Shown here one piece after another: positions 9,351 through 17,846 of a DNA stretch of 50,934 nucleotides. Source of the stretch: Acidobacteriota bacterium. GTDB taxonomy: Bacteria; Acidobacteriota; Thermoanaerobaculia; Gp7-AA8. The notes beneath the pieces were generated by a model. That model ran no database searches, had not been told where the DNA came from, and worked only from the letters and a program-made list of their open reading frames with translations. The DNA lies in the NCBI GenBank assembly GCA_019247495.1, contig JAFAOU010000079.1, forward strand, positions 1 to 50,934, written 5' to 3'. A program made the position numbers and the translations under genes. The stretch's first letter is position 1. The number at the start of each line of letters is the position of its first letter.

Positions 9351-10461
9351 GATATTAAAGTTAGCCTTCACCGGAAATGCCGTTTTAACCCCGGAGTATC
9401 CGGAGAACCTGCAACCCATTGACGGGCCGCTCTACGCGGTGATGCCCGGAGCCAGACGGGTTCGACAATCGGATTTTCCGAACAACCAAATCAACGCGCA
9501 GCTTGCCTTTCTCACCTTTCCCTACCGGAACCTGGTGGTGGAGGTGGCTGATGATCGCGATGCCGACTACAAACATCCCGACATCAGGGATACGAAGACC
9601 GGACTCTGTTTTCTCCAGCGGGAACACCTTTTCATCTCTCCCCATCCGCTCGAAAATAAATTGACGTTCGACGACAGCGCTGCGACGGATTTCCCCACCA
9701 AGACCTCTACGGGCGTGAAGTATGTGGCGCAATGGAGCCATTTTGCGGATGGTGGCGGGTCGGCTCTCAAGAAGGGTTTTTTGTCCGGCGACGGCGACTA
9801 CGTTCGGGTTCAGATCGACGGAGGCGAGGTGTCGGCTTCGTTTGTCGGCGAGCCGATCGCACTGATTGACTTCGACTATGGCCAAAACTCCGATAAGCGA
9901 GCGTATGCGCAGGAGATCGTGATCACAATGACCTACCCGGATGAGACGGAGTTCTTTCAATTGCAATCTAGGCCCTTCACTGGCGAAGCGCCCGGGCCAT
10001 CGGCCCTCAAGTTCTATTGGTACGATTCCCCGGAGATCAAGATTCTCTTCGGTAATGGCTCGCTCGCTTCCATCAACAGCGTCCTGAGCGGATCGTTCGC
10101 CGGCAATAATCACGAAGGAGACTACGACCTCGAATTCGAAGTGCTCTATAACGTCGTTGATGTCAAGCCTGATCAACTGGGCCGGCTTCCTCTTCCACAG
10201 ATCGTGAGCAGCGAGATCTTGCATGTTCCCTGCGTCGCTTCGATGGTCTCGCCTCCAAAATCCACTGAGACACCAACGACGTTGGCGCTTCCAAAAGCAA
10301 GCGCTGCGTCGGGCCTTACTCAAGCGCCGCGCGAGCCTGGAGAGCCCCGCCGGAGGCCGTCGTCCAGGACGTCGGTGCTTCCTAAAGCGCAAGCGGCGCT
10401 GGGCAAATCCCAAGCGCTGCGTGAGCCGGGAGCATCTCGGCCGCGAGGGAGGAAACCATGA
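9343..10461 (+). CDS. Unrecognised protein between CHAT and trypsin-like genes, with a tandem-repeat tail
   Basis: 372 residues, no signal peptide or membrane segment. I do not recognise the family. Residues 1-300 look like a compact beta-rich domain (LKLAFTGNAVL, LAFLTFPYRNLVVEVADD, REHLFISPHPLENKLTF, SALKFYWYDSPEIKILFGNG, YDLEFEVLYNVVDV). The last 70 residues change character and are Pro/Arg/Ala-rich. Here a 30-residue unit is repeated: LPKASAASGLTQAPREPGE from 316 and LPKAQAALGKSQALREPGA from 346, an exact 90-bp period. The ATG at 9343 lies inside the end of the CHAT gene and has a strong AAGGAGG at 9327-9333. Coupling on both sides suggests fixed stoichiometry with the two proteases. It could be a substrate, inhibitor, adaptor or sensor; sequence alone does not decide. 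Confidence 0.85.
   Translation: MPKILKLAFTGNAVLTPEYPENLQPIDGPLYAVMPGARRVRQSDFPNNQINAQLAFLTFPYRNLVVEVADDRDADYKHPDIRDTKTGLCFLQREHLFISPHPLENKLTFDDSAATDFPTKTSTGVKYVAQWSHFADGGGSALKKGFLSGDGDYVRVQIDGGEVSASFVGEPIALIDFDYGQNSDKRAYAQEIVITMTYPDETEFFQLQSRPFTGEAPGPSALKFYWYDSPEIKILFGNGSLASINSVLSGSFAGNNHEGDYDLEFEVLYNVVDVKPDQLGRLPLPQIVSSEILHVPCVASMVSPPKSTETPTTLALPKASAASGLTQAPREPGEPRRRPSSRTSVLPKAQAALGKSQALREPGASRPRGRKP
10288..10460 (+). repeat. 90-bp tandem duplication in the C-terminal tail of the unknown gene
   Basis: Units start at 10288 and 10378. Both open CTTCC(A/T)AAAGC and encode LPKA...REPG segments. They differ at many silent and some replacement positions, so the duplication is not recent yet the reading frame and the LPKA and REPG landmarks are kept. 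Confidence 0.75.
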
Positions 10462-11369
10462 CGGAAACGAACGATAAGAGCTTAAAGGATCTCTCCGCTT
10501 CCATTCACGAGAAGTTGCGCGAATTCGACGCGGGCTATGGGGACTTTGACGCGAAGGCACGGTTTGATCTTGCCGAAGAAGTCGCCACGTTCGGTTCCGC
10601 TCCAGGCGGCTCCAGCCCCATCGTGCCAGTGCCGAAGCACCTCCTTGATCTGGTCAACGCCACGAACCAGATCGTCAGCTTCATCCTGGATGACACGACG
10701 CATTTCGGAACCGGCATTCTCGTCGGACCGGGATACGTGCTGACGGCCTCGCACCTCTTTTTCGAGAGGACGACCAGGAAACTGACTGATTCGACCCGTC
10801 TCCCGCGCATCACCGCAGAAGTGCAAACAACGAGGATCGGCAGCACTCTGATGCCGGGTGAAACGATTTCGTCGCCGCTCTATCAACCGGACACAAATGA
10901 CTGGCTGATCGATCCGCCGATCAAGGACGGGGTCGCACAGCGCGAACTCTTCAACCTCGACTTCGCCATCGTCAAGCTGAAAGAATCGCTTGGCGACGAT
11001 ATGGTTGGGAAGTTGAAGAGAGGTTGGTTCAAGATCCCCACCGCGGATGCGGCGGAGGTTTTAACCGCCGGCCTTGGATTCCGAATCCTTCAGTTTCTCG
11101 ACCGAGGTCCACTGCTCACGTCCGCCGGCTTCGTGCATAAGGTCAACCCTAACGGGATGCGCGTCCTTCACACCGCCTCGACGGCGCAGTCGGCCTCCGG
11201 AGCACCGCTCCTGAGCGACGAAGGCAACCTGCTTGGCATCCACGTCAGTGGATGTCCGTCGAACGAACTTCCGAAATTCAACCGGGCCATTCCGATCCGG
11301 CGGATTGCCGAGATCATTGACGAGCCCGACGCCAACGGCGACACGATTCGTGATCGGCTGCAATCGTAA
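10458..11369 (+). CDS. Cytoplasmic trypsin-like (V8/HtrA-type) serine protease
   Basis: 303 residues. The chymotrypsin-fold domain covers about 65-285 with a full triad: His99 in VLTASHLFF, Asp168 in NLDFAIVKL and Ser247 in SASGAPL, followed by GIHVSG. The first 60 residues (LSASIHEKLREFDAGY, KARFDLAEEVATFG) are probably helical and may be a docking or effector-associated segment; no known domain was identified. No signal peptide, unlike most V8-like proteases, so it should act in the cytoplasm. The ATG overlaps the previous stop as ATGA and follows a GAGGGAGGAAA ribosome site, so it is translationally coupled to the unknown protein and ultimately to CHAT. Confidence 0.9.
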   Translation: MTETNDKSLKDLSASIHEKLREFDAGYGDFDAKARFDLAEEVATFGSAPGGSSPIVPVPKHLLDLVNATNQIVSFILDDTTHFGTGILVGPGYVLTASHLFFERTTRKLTDSTRLPRITAEVQTTRIGSTLMPGETISSPLYQPDTNDWLIDPPIKDGVAQRELFNLDFAIVKLKESLGDDMVGKLKRGWFKIPTADAAEVLTAGLGFRILQFLDRGPLLTSAGFVHKVNPNGMRVLHTASTAQSASGAPLLSDEGNLLGIHVSGCPSNELPKFNRAIPIRRIAEIIDEPDANGDTIRDRLQS

Positions 11370-11375
11370 GTAAGT

Positions 11376-11413
11376 GAATGGAGGGCGGGAAGCAAAGAGC
11401 TCGTCCTCCATTC
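11376..11413. terminator. Inverted repeat between convergent genes
   Basis: GAATGGAGG (11376-11384) and CCTCCATTC (11405-11413) form a 9-bp perfect stem with a 20-nt loop between the convergent trypsin-like gene and nucleoside hydrolase. There is no T-tract, so terminator function is an inference from position. Confidence 0.4.
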
Positions 11414-11429
11414 CTCTCAGCGGTGGAAC

Positions 11430-12377
11430 TCACCGATTGAACTGCTTCGCCACGTAGTCGTAGAACGCTTGCTGACCCTTCTTTGAGAAATTCAACACGA
11501 CCTGCACCTCGCGGCCGCGGGGCGCTTTCTTGATGCAGCCCTGCTTCGGTCCCAGGGTCGTGTCGATGGCGAGCTTCATCGTCGTTGGTGGTTCGAAGAA
11601 CTTCTGATTCGCGAGCCAGCAGGTGGTGACGACGTCCCACATGTCGTAGAAGGTTTCGTAGCTCACCAGCATGTAGCTCTCGAAGGCCAGCTCGGAGTAG
11701 CGGGAGCCGTTGCTTGCCTGTACGGCCAGCGTCTTCATGAAACTAGTCGTGATGGCGGCGCGGTTGGTCATGTCCAGCGGGAACTGGATGATGGGACAGG
11801 TCGTGTTCTTGAAGACCCAGTCGACGGAGACGGCGTCCCAGAAGGCGTTCCATTCGGCGCAGTTGTTCCAGGGCGGGGTCGGGACGGTAGTTGGATCGAG
11901 GTTGCCGGGGACGTTGATCGCGCCGCCCATCCAGATGATCTGTTCGATCTTTGACGCCAGCGCAGGCGACTTCTGGAGCAGATTCATGATCGGCGTGAAG
12001 GGGCAGGTCACGAGCAGCGTCACGTTGCCGGCGGCGTTTTCCATCAGCGACTGCAGGAGCGCGTCGCCGTCGGGGAAGGGCGGCCAGGCCGGATTGATCG
12101 GGAACGGTTTCAGGCAGTTGATGGCTGACTCGCGGACGCAATCGCTGCGGTACTGCCATGGGAACGGGTTCCATCCGCGCGCGCTGCTCAGGCCCATCGG
12201 GATGTCCGTGCGGCCGATGTAGCTCATGACTTGCCAGGCGGTCTGCATCGCCGCGGAGTCGATGCAATCGGCGTTGACGATGATCGCGCCGAGGAGGTTG
12301 ATGCCGGGCATGGTGGTGAGGAGAACCTGCGAAATGTACTCGTCGATCGCGGCGTCGTGCACAAGGATCACGTCCAT
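11430..12377 (-). CDS. Nucleoside hydrolase (IUNH superfamily), degenerate calcium site
   Basis: 315 residues from the ATG at 12377, preceded by AAGGAG at ideal spacing. Ribohydrolase fold: N-terminal VHDAAIDEY replaces the canonical DxDPGxDD loop, keeping D8 and D12 but having E13 in place of the last Asp. IIWMGGAINVPGN and CAEWNAFWDA match the conserved MGG and EFN..DP segments. Near the C-terminus MWD takes the place of the HD pair of pyrimidine-type enzymes; in purine-specific IAG hydrolases a Trp occupies that region. Cys content is higher than in its neighbour. Likely cytosolic. It is divergent from a second nucleoside hydrolase 111 bp away, to which it is only distantly similar. Substrate not assigned. 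Confidence 0.85.
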   Translation of the reverse strand: MDVILVHDAAIDEYISQVLLTTMPGINLLGAIIVNADCIDSAAMQTAWQVMSYIGRTDIPMGLSSARGWNPFPWQYRSDCVRESAINCLKPFPINPAWPPFPDGDALLQSLMENAAGNVTLLVTCPFTPIMNLLQKSPALASKIEQIIWMGGAINVPGNLDPTTVPTPPWNNCAEWNAFWDAVSVDWVFKNTTCPIIQFPLDMTNRAAITTSFMKTLAVQASNGSRYSELAFESYMLVSYETFYDMWDVVTTCWLANQKFFEPPTTMKLAIDTTLGPKQGCIKKAPRGREVQVVLNFSKKGQQAFYDYVAKQFNR

Positions 12378-12423
12378 GGGATGCTCCTTCTGAATTTTTG
12401 GGTGGATTTGCATCCTAACATTC

Positions 12424-12452
12424 TTGCGGGCCGAGGCAACGCGCTTTAGGAT
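12424..12452 (+). promoter_or_regulatory. Promoter of the nucleoside hydrolase-XDH operon
   Basis: TTGCGG at 12424-12429 and TAGGAT at 12447-12452, 17 bp apart: the best sigma70-like pair in the window. A leader of about 30 nt carries the purine-rich AAAGGCGGA before the ATG at 12489. Confidence 0.5.
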
Positions 12453-12488
12453 GGCGTGAATCCCGGACAACGTGCGAAAGGCGGACCC

Positions 12489-13436
12489 ATGACGCGAATC
12501 CCTGTGCTCATCGACACCGACGTCGACATCGACGATTGGATGGCCATCCTCTATCTCTCGATGCATCCGGACGTCGACCTGCGCGGCATCACTGTCACCG
12601 GCGTCGGCGCGTGTCACCTCACGCCGGGCACGCGCAACGCGCTCAATCTCCTGCAGCTCACCGGCAAACCGGACGTGCCGGTGGCGAAGGGGACCAGCGC
12701 GCCGCTCAGCTACAGCAACGTCTTTCCGACATCGATCCGCGGACCGATCGACGCCGTCTACAACGTGCCGCTTCCGGCGAATCCGAACGGGCCGGTGAGC
12801 GAGAGTGCCGTCGATTTTCTGCGCGCGACGCTGATGGTCTCTGCCACGCCAATGACCATCCTCGGCATCGGCGGCGGCACAAACCTCGGAACCCTCCTAC
12901 ACACCTATCCCGATGTCGCGCCGAAGATCGAGCGCATCGTCATGATGGGCGGCGCGGTTTACGTTCCGGGCAACGTCGCCGTCGTCGATCCCGACTACAC
13001 GAACCAGGTGGCCGAGTGGAACTTCTTCCTCGATCCGCTGGGCGGGCAGTACATGTTCGACTCGGGCGTGCCGGTCACGCTCATTCCGCTCGACGCCTCC
13101 GATCACGTGCCGCTGAACCTGCCGTTCTACGATCGCATCCAGCAGCGCCACACCACGCCGCAGGCAACGTTCATCTACCAGACGCTCACGGCCGATATCC
13201 CGTTCGTGCAGAGCGGCAGTTTCTTTTTCTGGGATCCGCTCGCCGCGGCGGTTCTCACTGATCCCGCCCTCGCAAGCGGAAAGACGCTCAAGCTGCGCGT
13301 CGTGCAGGAGCTGGATGAGGAAGCCGATCACTCCGGACAGCTGGTCGAAGATCCGGATGGTGCGTCGATCAACGTGATGCTCGACGCGGACGCCGATGCG
13401 TTCTACGACCTCTTTCTCAATGTCATCAATAGCTAA
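12489..13436 (+). CDS. Nucleoside hydrolase (IUNH superfamily)
   Basis: 315 residues. Hydrolyses ribonucleosides to base and ribose. The calcium loop is IDTDVDIDDWMA, with D9, D11, D15 and D16 in canonical spacing although the usual P-G pair is V-D. IVMMGGAVYVPGN and VAEWNFFLDP follow, and the C-terminal motif is FWDPLAAAV, with Trp where pyrimidine enzymes have His. This resembles purine-preferring enzymes. The gene ends 9 bp before xanthine dehydrogenase, so released hypoxanthine or xanthine would be oxidised by the next product. The ATG at 12489 was chosen over 12456 because homologous proteins begin at the short lead into the calcium loop. Confidence 0.92.
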   Translation: MTRIPVLIDTDVDIDDWMAILYLSMHPDVDLRGITVTGVGACHLTPGTRNALNLLQLTGKPDVPVAKGTSAPLSYSNVFPTSIRGPIDAVYNVPLPANPNGPVSESAVDFLRATLMVSATPMTILGIGGGTNLGTLLHTYPDVAPKIERIVMMGGAVYVPGNVAVVDPDYTNQVAEWNFFLDPLGGQYMFDSGVPVTLIPLDASDHVPLNLPFYDRIQQRHTTPQATFIYQTLTADIPFVQSGSFFFWDPLAAAVLTDPALASGKTLKLRVVQELDEEADHSGQLVEDPDGASINVMLDADADAFYDLFLNVINS

Positions 13437-13445
13437 GGAGAACGC

Positions 13446-16400
13446 ATGAGCACATCGCACGCGATCGTCTTCTACGTCAATGGAAACCGGGTCGAGATCG
13501 GCGATCCCGATCCGACCACGCTGCTCATCGATTGGCTTCGCGGCGATGCCATCGGGCTTACCGGCACGAAACTGTCGTGCGGTGAGGGTGGCTGCGGCGC
13601 GTGTACGGTCATGCTCTCGCGTTGGGAGCCGGAGGAACGGCGCGTGGTCGAGACCGCGATCAATTCGTGTCTGCGTCCGCTCTGTTCGCTCGACGGCGCG
13701 ATGATCACGACCACCGAAGGGATCGGAAGCACGCGCGAGAAACTTGATCCGGTGCAGTACGCGATCGCGGCCAACAACGGATCGCAGTGCGGCTTCTGCA
13801 CGCCCGGGTTTGTGATGAACATGTTCACGTTCCTGCGCAACAATCCGAAGCCCGAGCAGCAGCAGATCGAAGATTTGTTCGACGGCCATCTCTGCCGCTG
13901 CACCGGCTACCGCCCGATCCTCGAGGGGATGAAGAGCTTCGCGGTCGATTTCAAGAAGCACAACACGTATTCGACGAATCACCGCTGCTTCGCTGACGTG
14001 CCGATCGAGCAGCACTTGCCGGGACCGCGTCCGGCGCTGGAGTTTCCGCCGGAGCTGATCGAGTACGCGAACAGGATGTCGTCGCTCGAAAGTGGCGGCC
14101 GAGGATATCGGTGGTTTCGTCCGGCGACGCTTGAAGAGGCGCAAGAGATCAAAGCGGAAAACGGCGGCAACTCAAAAAACGTGAAGCTCGTCGTCGGCAA
14201 CACGTCGATCGGTATTTACAAAGCCGACGTGGCCGACCCGCACGTTCTCATCGACATCCACGCCATCCCGAACCTCCTCGGGTTCCGCGATTCCGACAGC
14301 GGTCTCGAAGTCGGTGCCGCGGAGTCGCTGCAGAACGTGATCGATGAGCTCCAGCGCGTCATCGCGAAGAAGCCGAAGGAGAAGACGCGCGGCTTCGCGG
14401 CCTTCCGCACGCATTTGCTCGATGTCGCCAATCTGCAGGTGCGCAACATCGGTTCGATCGGCGGCAACGTGATGATGACGCGGGCGCAGGCGGAGACCGA
14501 TTCGCCGTTTCCGTCGGACGTCTACCTCGTGCTCGAAACGCTCGGCGCATCGATCACGATCGCGTCGCGCGATTACGACGGAGGGAGCAAGAGCTTCGCG
14601 ATGGCCGATCTGCCGCCCGTGTCGAAGCTTCCCGCGGACGCCATCGCCCAGTCGTTCCACATTCCGTACTCGCAGGCGGGCGATGAGATCGAGACGTTCA
14701 AGATCGCGTATCGCGATCAGAACGCGCACGCCATCGTCAACGCCGGCTTCGTCGTCCGGCTCGACAGGAAAGGTGTCGTCGAGAGCGCCACGATTCTCTA
14801 CGGCGGCCTCGCGGCGCTTCCGTCGCGCATGACGAAAACCGAGAAGGCGATCACCGGCTCGAAGTGGAACGACGCGACGCTGCAGAAAGCGCTCGACGTC
14901 CTCGGCCACGAAGCCGCGAAGGTGATCATTCCGATGCCGGGCACGAACTTTCTGCCCGACGGCTATCGCGAGTCGCTCACAGAAACGCTCTTCTACAAAT
15001 TCTTCCTGCACGTCGCGAACGAGCGCTTCCCGAAAGAGGTCGAGCCTGAGAATCGCTCGGGCGGCGAAGTGTTCGTGCGCCCGCTTTCCGGCGGCACGCA
15101 GACCGTCAGCGTCTATCACCAGGAGCGGCCGGTCGGGGAGCCGATCCTCAAGACCACCGCGTTCGTGCAGGCAGCCGGCGAACAGAAATACACGCAGGAC
15201 ATCCCGCTTCCGCCGCACGGCTACGACTCTGCGTTCGTCATCAGCGAGATCGCCAGCGGCACGTTCCGTTACAAGAAAAACGCGCAGGCGGTTTTGAAAG
15301 CGGCGCAGGAAAAATTCGACGGCGTCGTAGCCTACATCGACGCCGACGATGTCCCGAACAAAAAGAATCCCTACCTCGGGCTCGGCGGAGACGACGTCGT
15401 TTTCGCTGTCAATCAACAGATCATCTGCTGGGGCCAGCCGATCGGCCTGGTCGTGGCGAAGGATCGCTGGACCGCGCAACGCGCCGCGTACTTTATTCAG
15501 ACCGAGATGATCGACTTCAAGCCGGTGAAGCCGGTGCTCACCATCGACGAAGCGGTCGCGCACAAAGATTTCTTCACAGATCAGCCGAACAACGAGCACA
15601 TCCCGTACATCACGCGCAAAGGAAGCGACGAGAAGTGGTTGAAGAATCCGTCCAGGCCGATGAAGGGATGTGAAGTCGTCGAAGGGGAGATGGGCAACGA
15701 GGCGCAGGAACATTTCTACATGGAGACACAGGGCGCGCTGGCGCTGCCGGACGCGCAGGGCGTCATGACCATCTACTCGGGAACGCAGCAGGGATCGTCG
15801 GTGCAGTCGTCGGTCGCGCAGCTGCTCGAGATCGAGAACAGCGCCGTCACCGTCTTTCAGCGTCCGCTCGGCGGCGGATTCGGCGGCAAGCAGGCGCGCC
15901 CGCTGGTGATCAATCCCGCGCCCGCCATCGCCGCGTGGATTCTGAATCGTCCCGTTCGTCTGATCCTCGACCGCAATACCGACATGAACGTGACCGGCAA
16001 GCGCCATCCGTATCAGGGCCACTTCCACGCCACGTTCACGAAGAAAGGCGAGATCAAAGGCTACAAGGTTCAGCTCTACTCCAACGGCGGATCGACGTAC
16101 GACCTCAGCTTCCCGGTCATGGATCTTTCGCAGCAGCATTCCGACGGCGCGTACTTCGTGCCGACGTGGCATAGCCGCGGAGACGTGACGCGCACGAACA
16201 ACGCCAGCAATACCGCGTTCCGCAGTTTTGGCGTGGTGCAGGCCACGCTGATCTGCGAGGAGGCGATCGAGAAAATCGCGCACGCGTGCGGGATGCGCGC
16301 CGAGGATGTGCGGTGGAAGAACATGTACCAGGATGGAACGAGGAAGAAGTTCCAATCGACGCCGTACGCGCAGGAGCTCGATCAGTGCAACATCCGCGAT

Positions 16401-17489
16401 CTCTGGAAGCGGCTGATGAAATCGTCCGACTTCGAGAAGCGCCGCGATGCCGTCGATAAATTCAATAAGAAGAATCGCTGGCGCAAGCGCGGTCTGACGA
16501 TGATCCCGCTCAAGTACGGCGTCGGCTATCAACCGCGCCTGCTCGATCAGGGCGTCGCCTACGTCGTCGCCTACGCCACCGACGGTAGCGTGATGCTGCA
16601 GCACGGCGGCGCGGAGTCGGGCCAGGGCATCGACACGAAGATGATGCAGATCGCCGCGGAAACCCTTGGCATCGACATGAACATCATCCGCGTCGCCCAA
16701 ACGTCGACCGACACGATGCCGAATGCAACGCCAACCGCGGCGTCGTCAGGATCCGATCTCTTCGGCGGCGCAGTGCGCAATGCCTGTCTCGAGCTGCGCG
16801 CCCGGCTCGAGCAGTACTGCAAGGAGAACAAGGTCAAGGGGTGGCGGACGAATTGGAAGAAACTCTGGCCGTCGATCGTCGGCGGCGCGTACGCGGCGCG
16901 CGTGAACCTCGCCGTGGACGGTTTCTACAACACGCCGCTGATCGGCGACGTCGAAGGCGACAATCAGTACGGACGCGCGTTCCTCTACTTCGTCTACGCC
17001 GCCGGCGCGAGTGAAGTCGAGATCGATGTGCTCACCGGCGAAACGACCGTGCTCCGCTCCGACATCCTCATCGACATCGGTCACAGCCTCAATCCCTGCC
17101 TCGACGTCGGTCAGGTCGAAGGCGCGTTCGTGCAGGGACTCGGACTCATGACGACGGAGCAGATGATGTACGAACCCGACGGCCGCCTCTATTCGAACGG
17201 CACCTGGGAGTACAAACCGCCCTGCTCGAAGTCCATTCCGGTCGACCTGCGCGTGACCATCGCCAAAGGCGGCGATCCGAACCAGACCAATTCCGCGGTC
17301 ATGTCGTCGCGCGGCATCGGCGAGCCGCCGCTCGTCTTGTCGACATCCGCCTTCTTCGCGATCAAGCAAGCCATCATGGCCGCCCGACGCGATCAGGGCG
17401 ACAACACATGGTTCGCGATGCCCGCACCCGCAACGGTCGGACGTGTGCAGAGCAACTGCAACGTGGGACGAGCTTCGATGCGCTTATGA
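13446..17489 (+). CDS. Single-chain xanthine dehydrogenase
   Basis: Oxidises hypoxanthine and xanthine to urate with Mo-pterin, two 2Fe-2S clusters and FAD. 1347 residues, close to the eukaryotic single-chain enzyme rather than the split bacterial XdhAB. Plant-type cluster: C45, C50, C53 and C75 (SCGEGGCGAC). Second cluster: C115, C118, C150 and C152 (QCGFC, LCRC). The FAD domain, about 215-430, includes VVGNTSIGIY and IGGNVMM. The Mo domain contains EHFYMET, GGGFGGKQAR, NTAFRSFG (usual GFG is SFG) and the catalytic Glu1293 in GIGEPPL. AAGGAG lies 5 bp before the ATG. Cytosolic, no signal peptide. No XdhC-type maturation gene is in the window. Confidence 0.96.
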   Translation: MSTSHAIVFYVNGNRVEIGDPDPTTLLIDWLRGDAIGLTGTKLSCGEGGCGACTVMLSRWEPEERRVVETAINSCLRPLCSLDGAMITTTEGIGSTREKLDPVQYAIAANNGSQCGFCTPGFVMNMFTFLRNNPKPEQQQIEDLFDGHLCRCTGYRPILEGMKSFAVDFKKHNTYSTNHRCFADVPIEQHLPGPRPALEFPPELIEYANRMSSLESGGRGYRWFRPATLEEAQEIKAENGGNSKNVKLVVGNTSIGIYKADVADPHVLIDIHAIPNLLGFRDSDSGLEVGAAESLQNVIDELQRVIAKKPKEKTRGFAAFRTHLLDVANLQVRNIGSIGGNVMMTRAQAETDSPFPSDVYLVLETLGASITIASRDYDGGSKSFAMADLPPVSKLPADAIAQSFHIPYSQAGDEIETFKIAYRDQNAHAIVNAGFVVRLDRKGVVESATILYGGLAALPSRMTKTEKAITGSKWNDATLQKALDVLGHEAAKVIIPMPGTNFLPDGYRESLTETLFYKFFLHVANERFPKEVEPENRSGGEVFVRPLSGGTQTVSVYHQERPVGEPILKTTAFVQAAGEQKYTQDIPLPPHGYDSAFVISEIASGTFRYKKNAQAVLKAAQEKFDGVVAYIDADDVPNKKNPYLGLGGDDVVFAVNQQIICWGQPIGLVVAKDRWTAQRAAYFIQTEMIDFKPVKPVLTIDEAVAHKDFFTDQPNNEHIPYITRKGSDEKWLKNPSRPMKGCEVVEGEMGNEAQEHFYMETQGALALPDAQGVMTIYSGTQQGSSVQSSVAQLLEIENSAVTVFQRPLGGGFGGKQARPLVINPAPAIAAWILNRPVRLILDRNTDMNVTGKRHPYQGHFHATFTKKGEIKGYKVQLYSNGGSTYDLSFPVMDLSQQHSDGAYFVPTWHSRGDVTRTNNASNTAFRSFGVVQATLICEEAIEKIAHACGMRAEDVRWKNMYQDGTRKKFQSTPYAQELDQCNIRDLWKRLMKSSDFEKRRDAVDKFNKKNRWRKRGLTMIPLKYGVGYQPRLLDQGVAYVVAYATDGSVMLQHGGAESGQGIDTKMMQIAAETLGIDMNIIRVAQTSTDTMPNATPTAASSGSDLFGGAVRNACLELRARLEQYCKENKVKGWRTNWKKLWPSIVGGAYAARVNLAVDGFYNTPLIGDVEGDNQYGRAFLYFVYAAGASEVEIDVLTGETTVLRSDILIDIGHSLNPCLDVGQVEGAFVQGLGLMTTEQMMYEPDGRLYSNGTWEYKPPCSKSIPVDLRVTIAKGGDPNQTNSAVMSSRGIGEPPLVLSTSAFFAIKQAIMAARRDQGDNTWFAMPAPATVGRVQSNCNVGRASMRL

Positions 17490-17846
17490 CGCGATCACCG
17501 TTGCGTCGAGCGCTACCGCTGCGAGGCGGTGGATGACGCGTTCGTGCGGGACGACGTCGTCAATCCAGACTTCGACGCAGTCTGCGGAGTCGATGCCGGC
17601 GCGGGCGGCGGCGACGCGTCCGTAACGCGTGACCGGGACAAAGACGAAGCCGGAGACGAGAGGGGCGTGGCAGACGCCGCGTTCACGCAGCGCGAGGACT
17701 TCGTGCAGACGGAGTACGAACGGCGGCGAGGCTTCGAATGTGATGTCGACATCGCCGCCGCGCCGCACGACCTGCGAGACAGTGATGTCCCGCAGGCCGT
17801 TGATGCGCGCATTGACCTCGCGCAAGGCGAGCATGCGCGGATGCAT
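17484..17846 (-). CDS. Hypothetical protein, third gene of the cytochrome-like operon
   Basis: 120 residues, no recognised domain. Alternating hydrophobic and charged stretches (DITVSQVVRRGGDVDITFE, VSGFVFVPVTRYGRVAA, CVEVWIDDVV) suggest a small alpha+beta protein; no signal peptide. The reason to accept it as a gene is position: its ATG overlaps the stop of the preceding gene as TAATG, a typical coupling arrangement, and its stop interlocks with that of xanthine dehydrogenase (TTATGA, convergent). Confidence 0.6.
   Translation of the reverse strand: MHPRMLALREVNARINGLRDITVSQVVRRGGDVDITFEASPPFVLRLHEVLALRERGVCHAPLVSGFVFVPVTRYGRVAAARAGIDSADCVEVWIDDVVPHERVIHRLAAVALDATVIAS

Noticed and set aside
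9343..10461. Gasdermin identity for the middle protein of the CHAT operon
   Set aside because: Tempting by analogy with CHAT-gasdermin pairs, but the length, N-terminal sequence and absence of amphipathic or lipidated start do not fit bacterial gasdermins.
14172..16700. 842-codon open frame on the minus strand
   Set aside because: Lies antisense within the xanthine dehydrogenase gene, composition is Arg/Asp/Val-rich as expected from a mirrored GC-rich frame, and it resembles no family.
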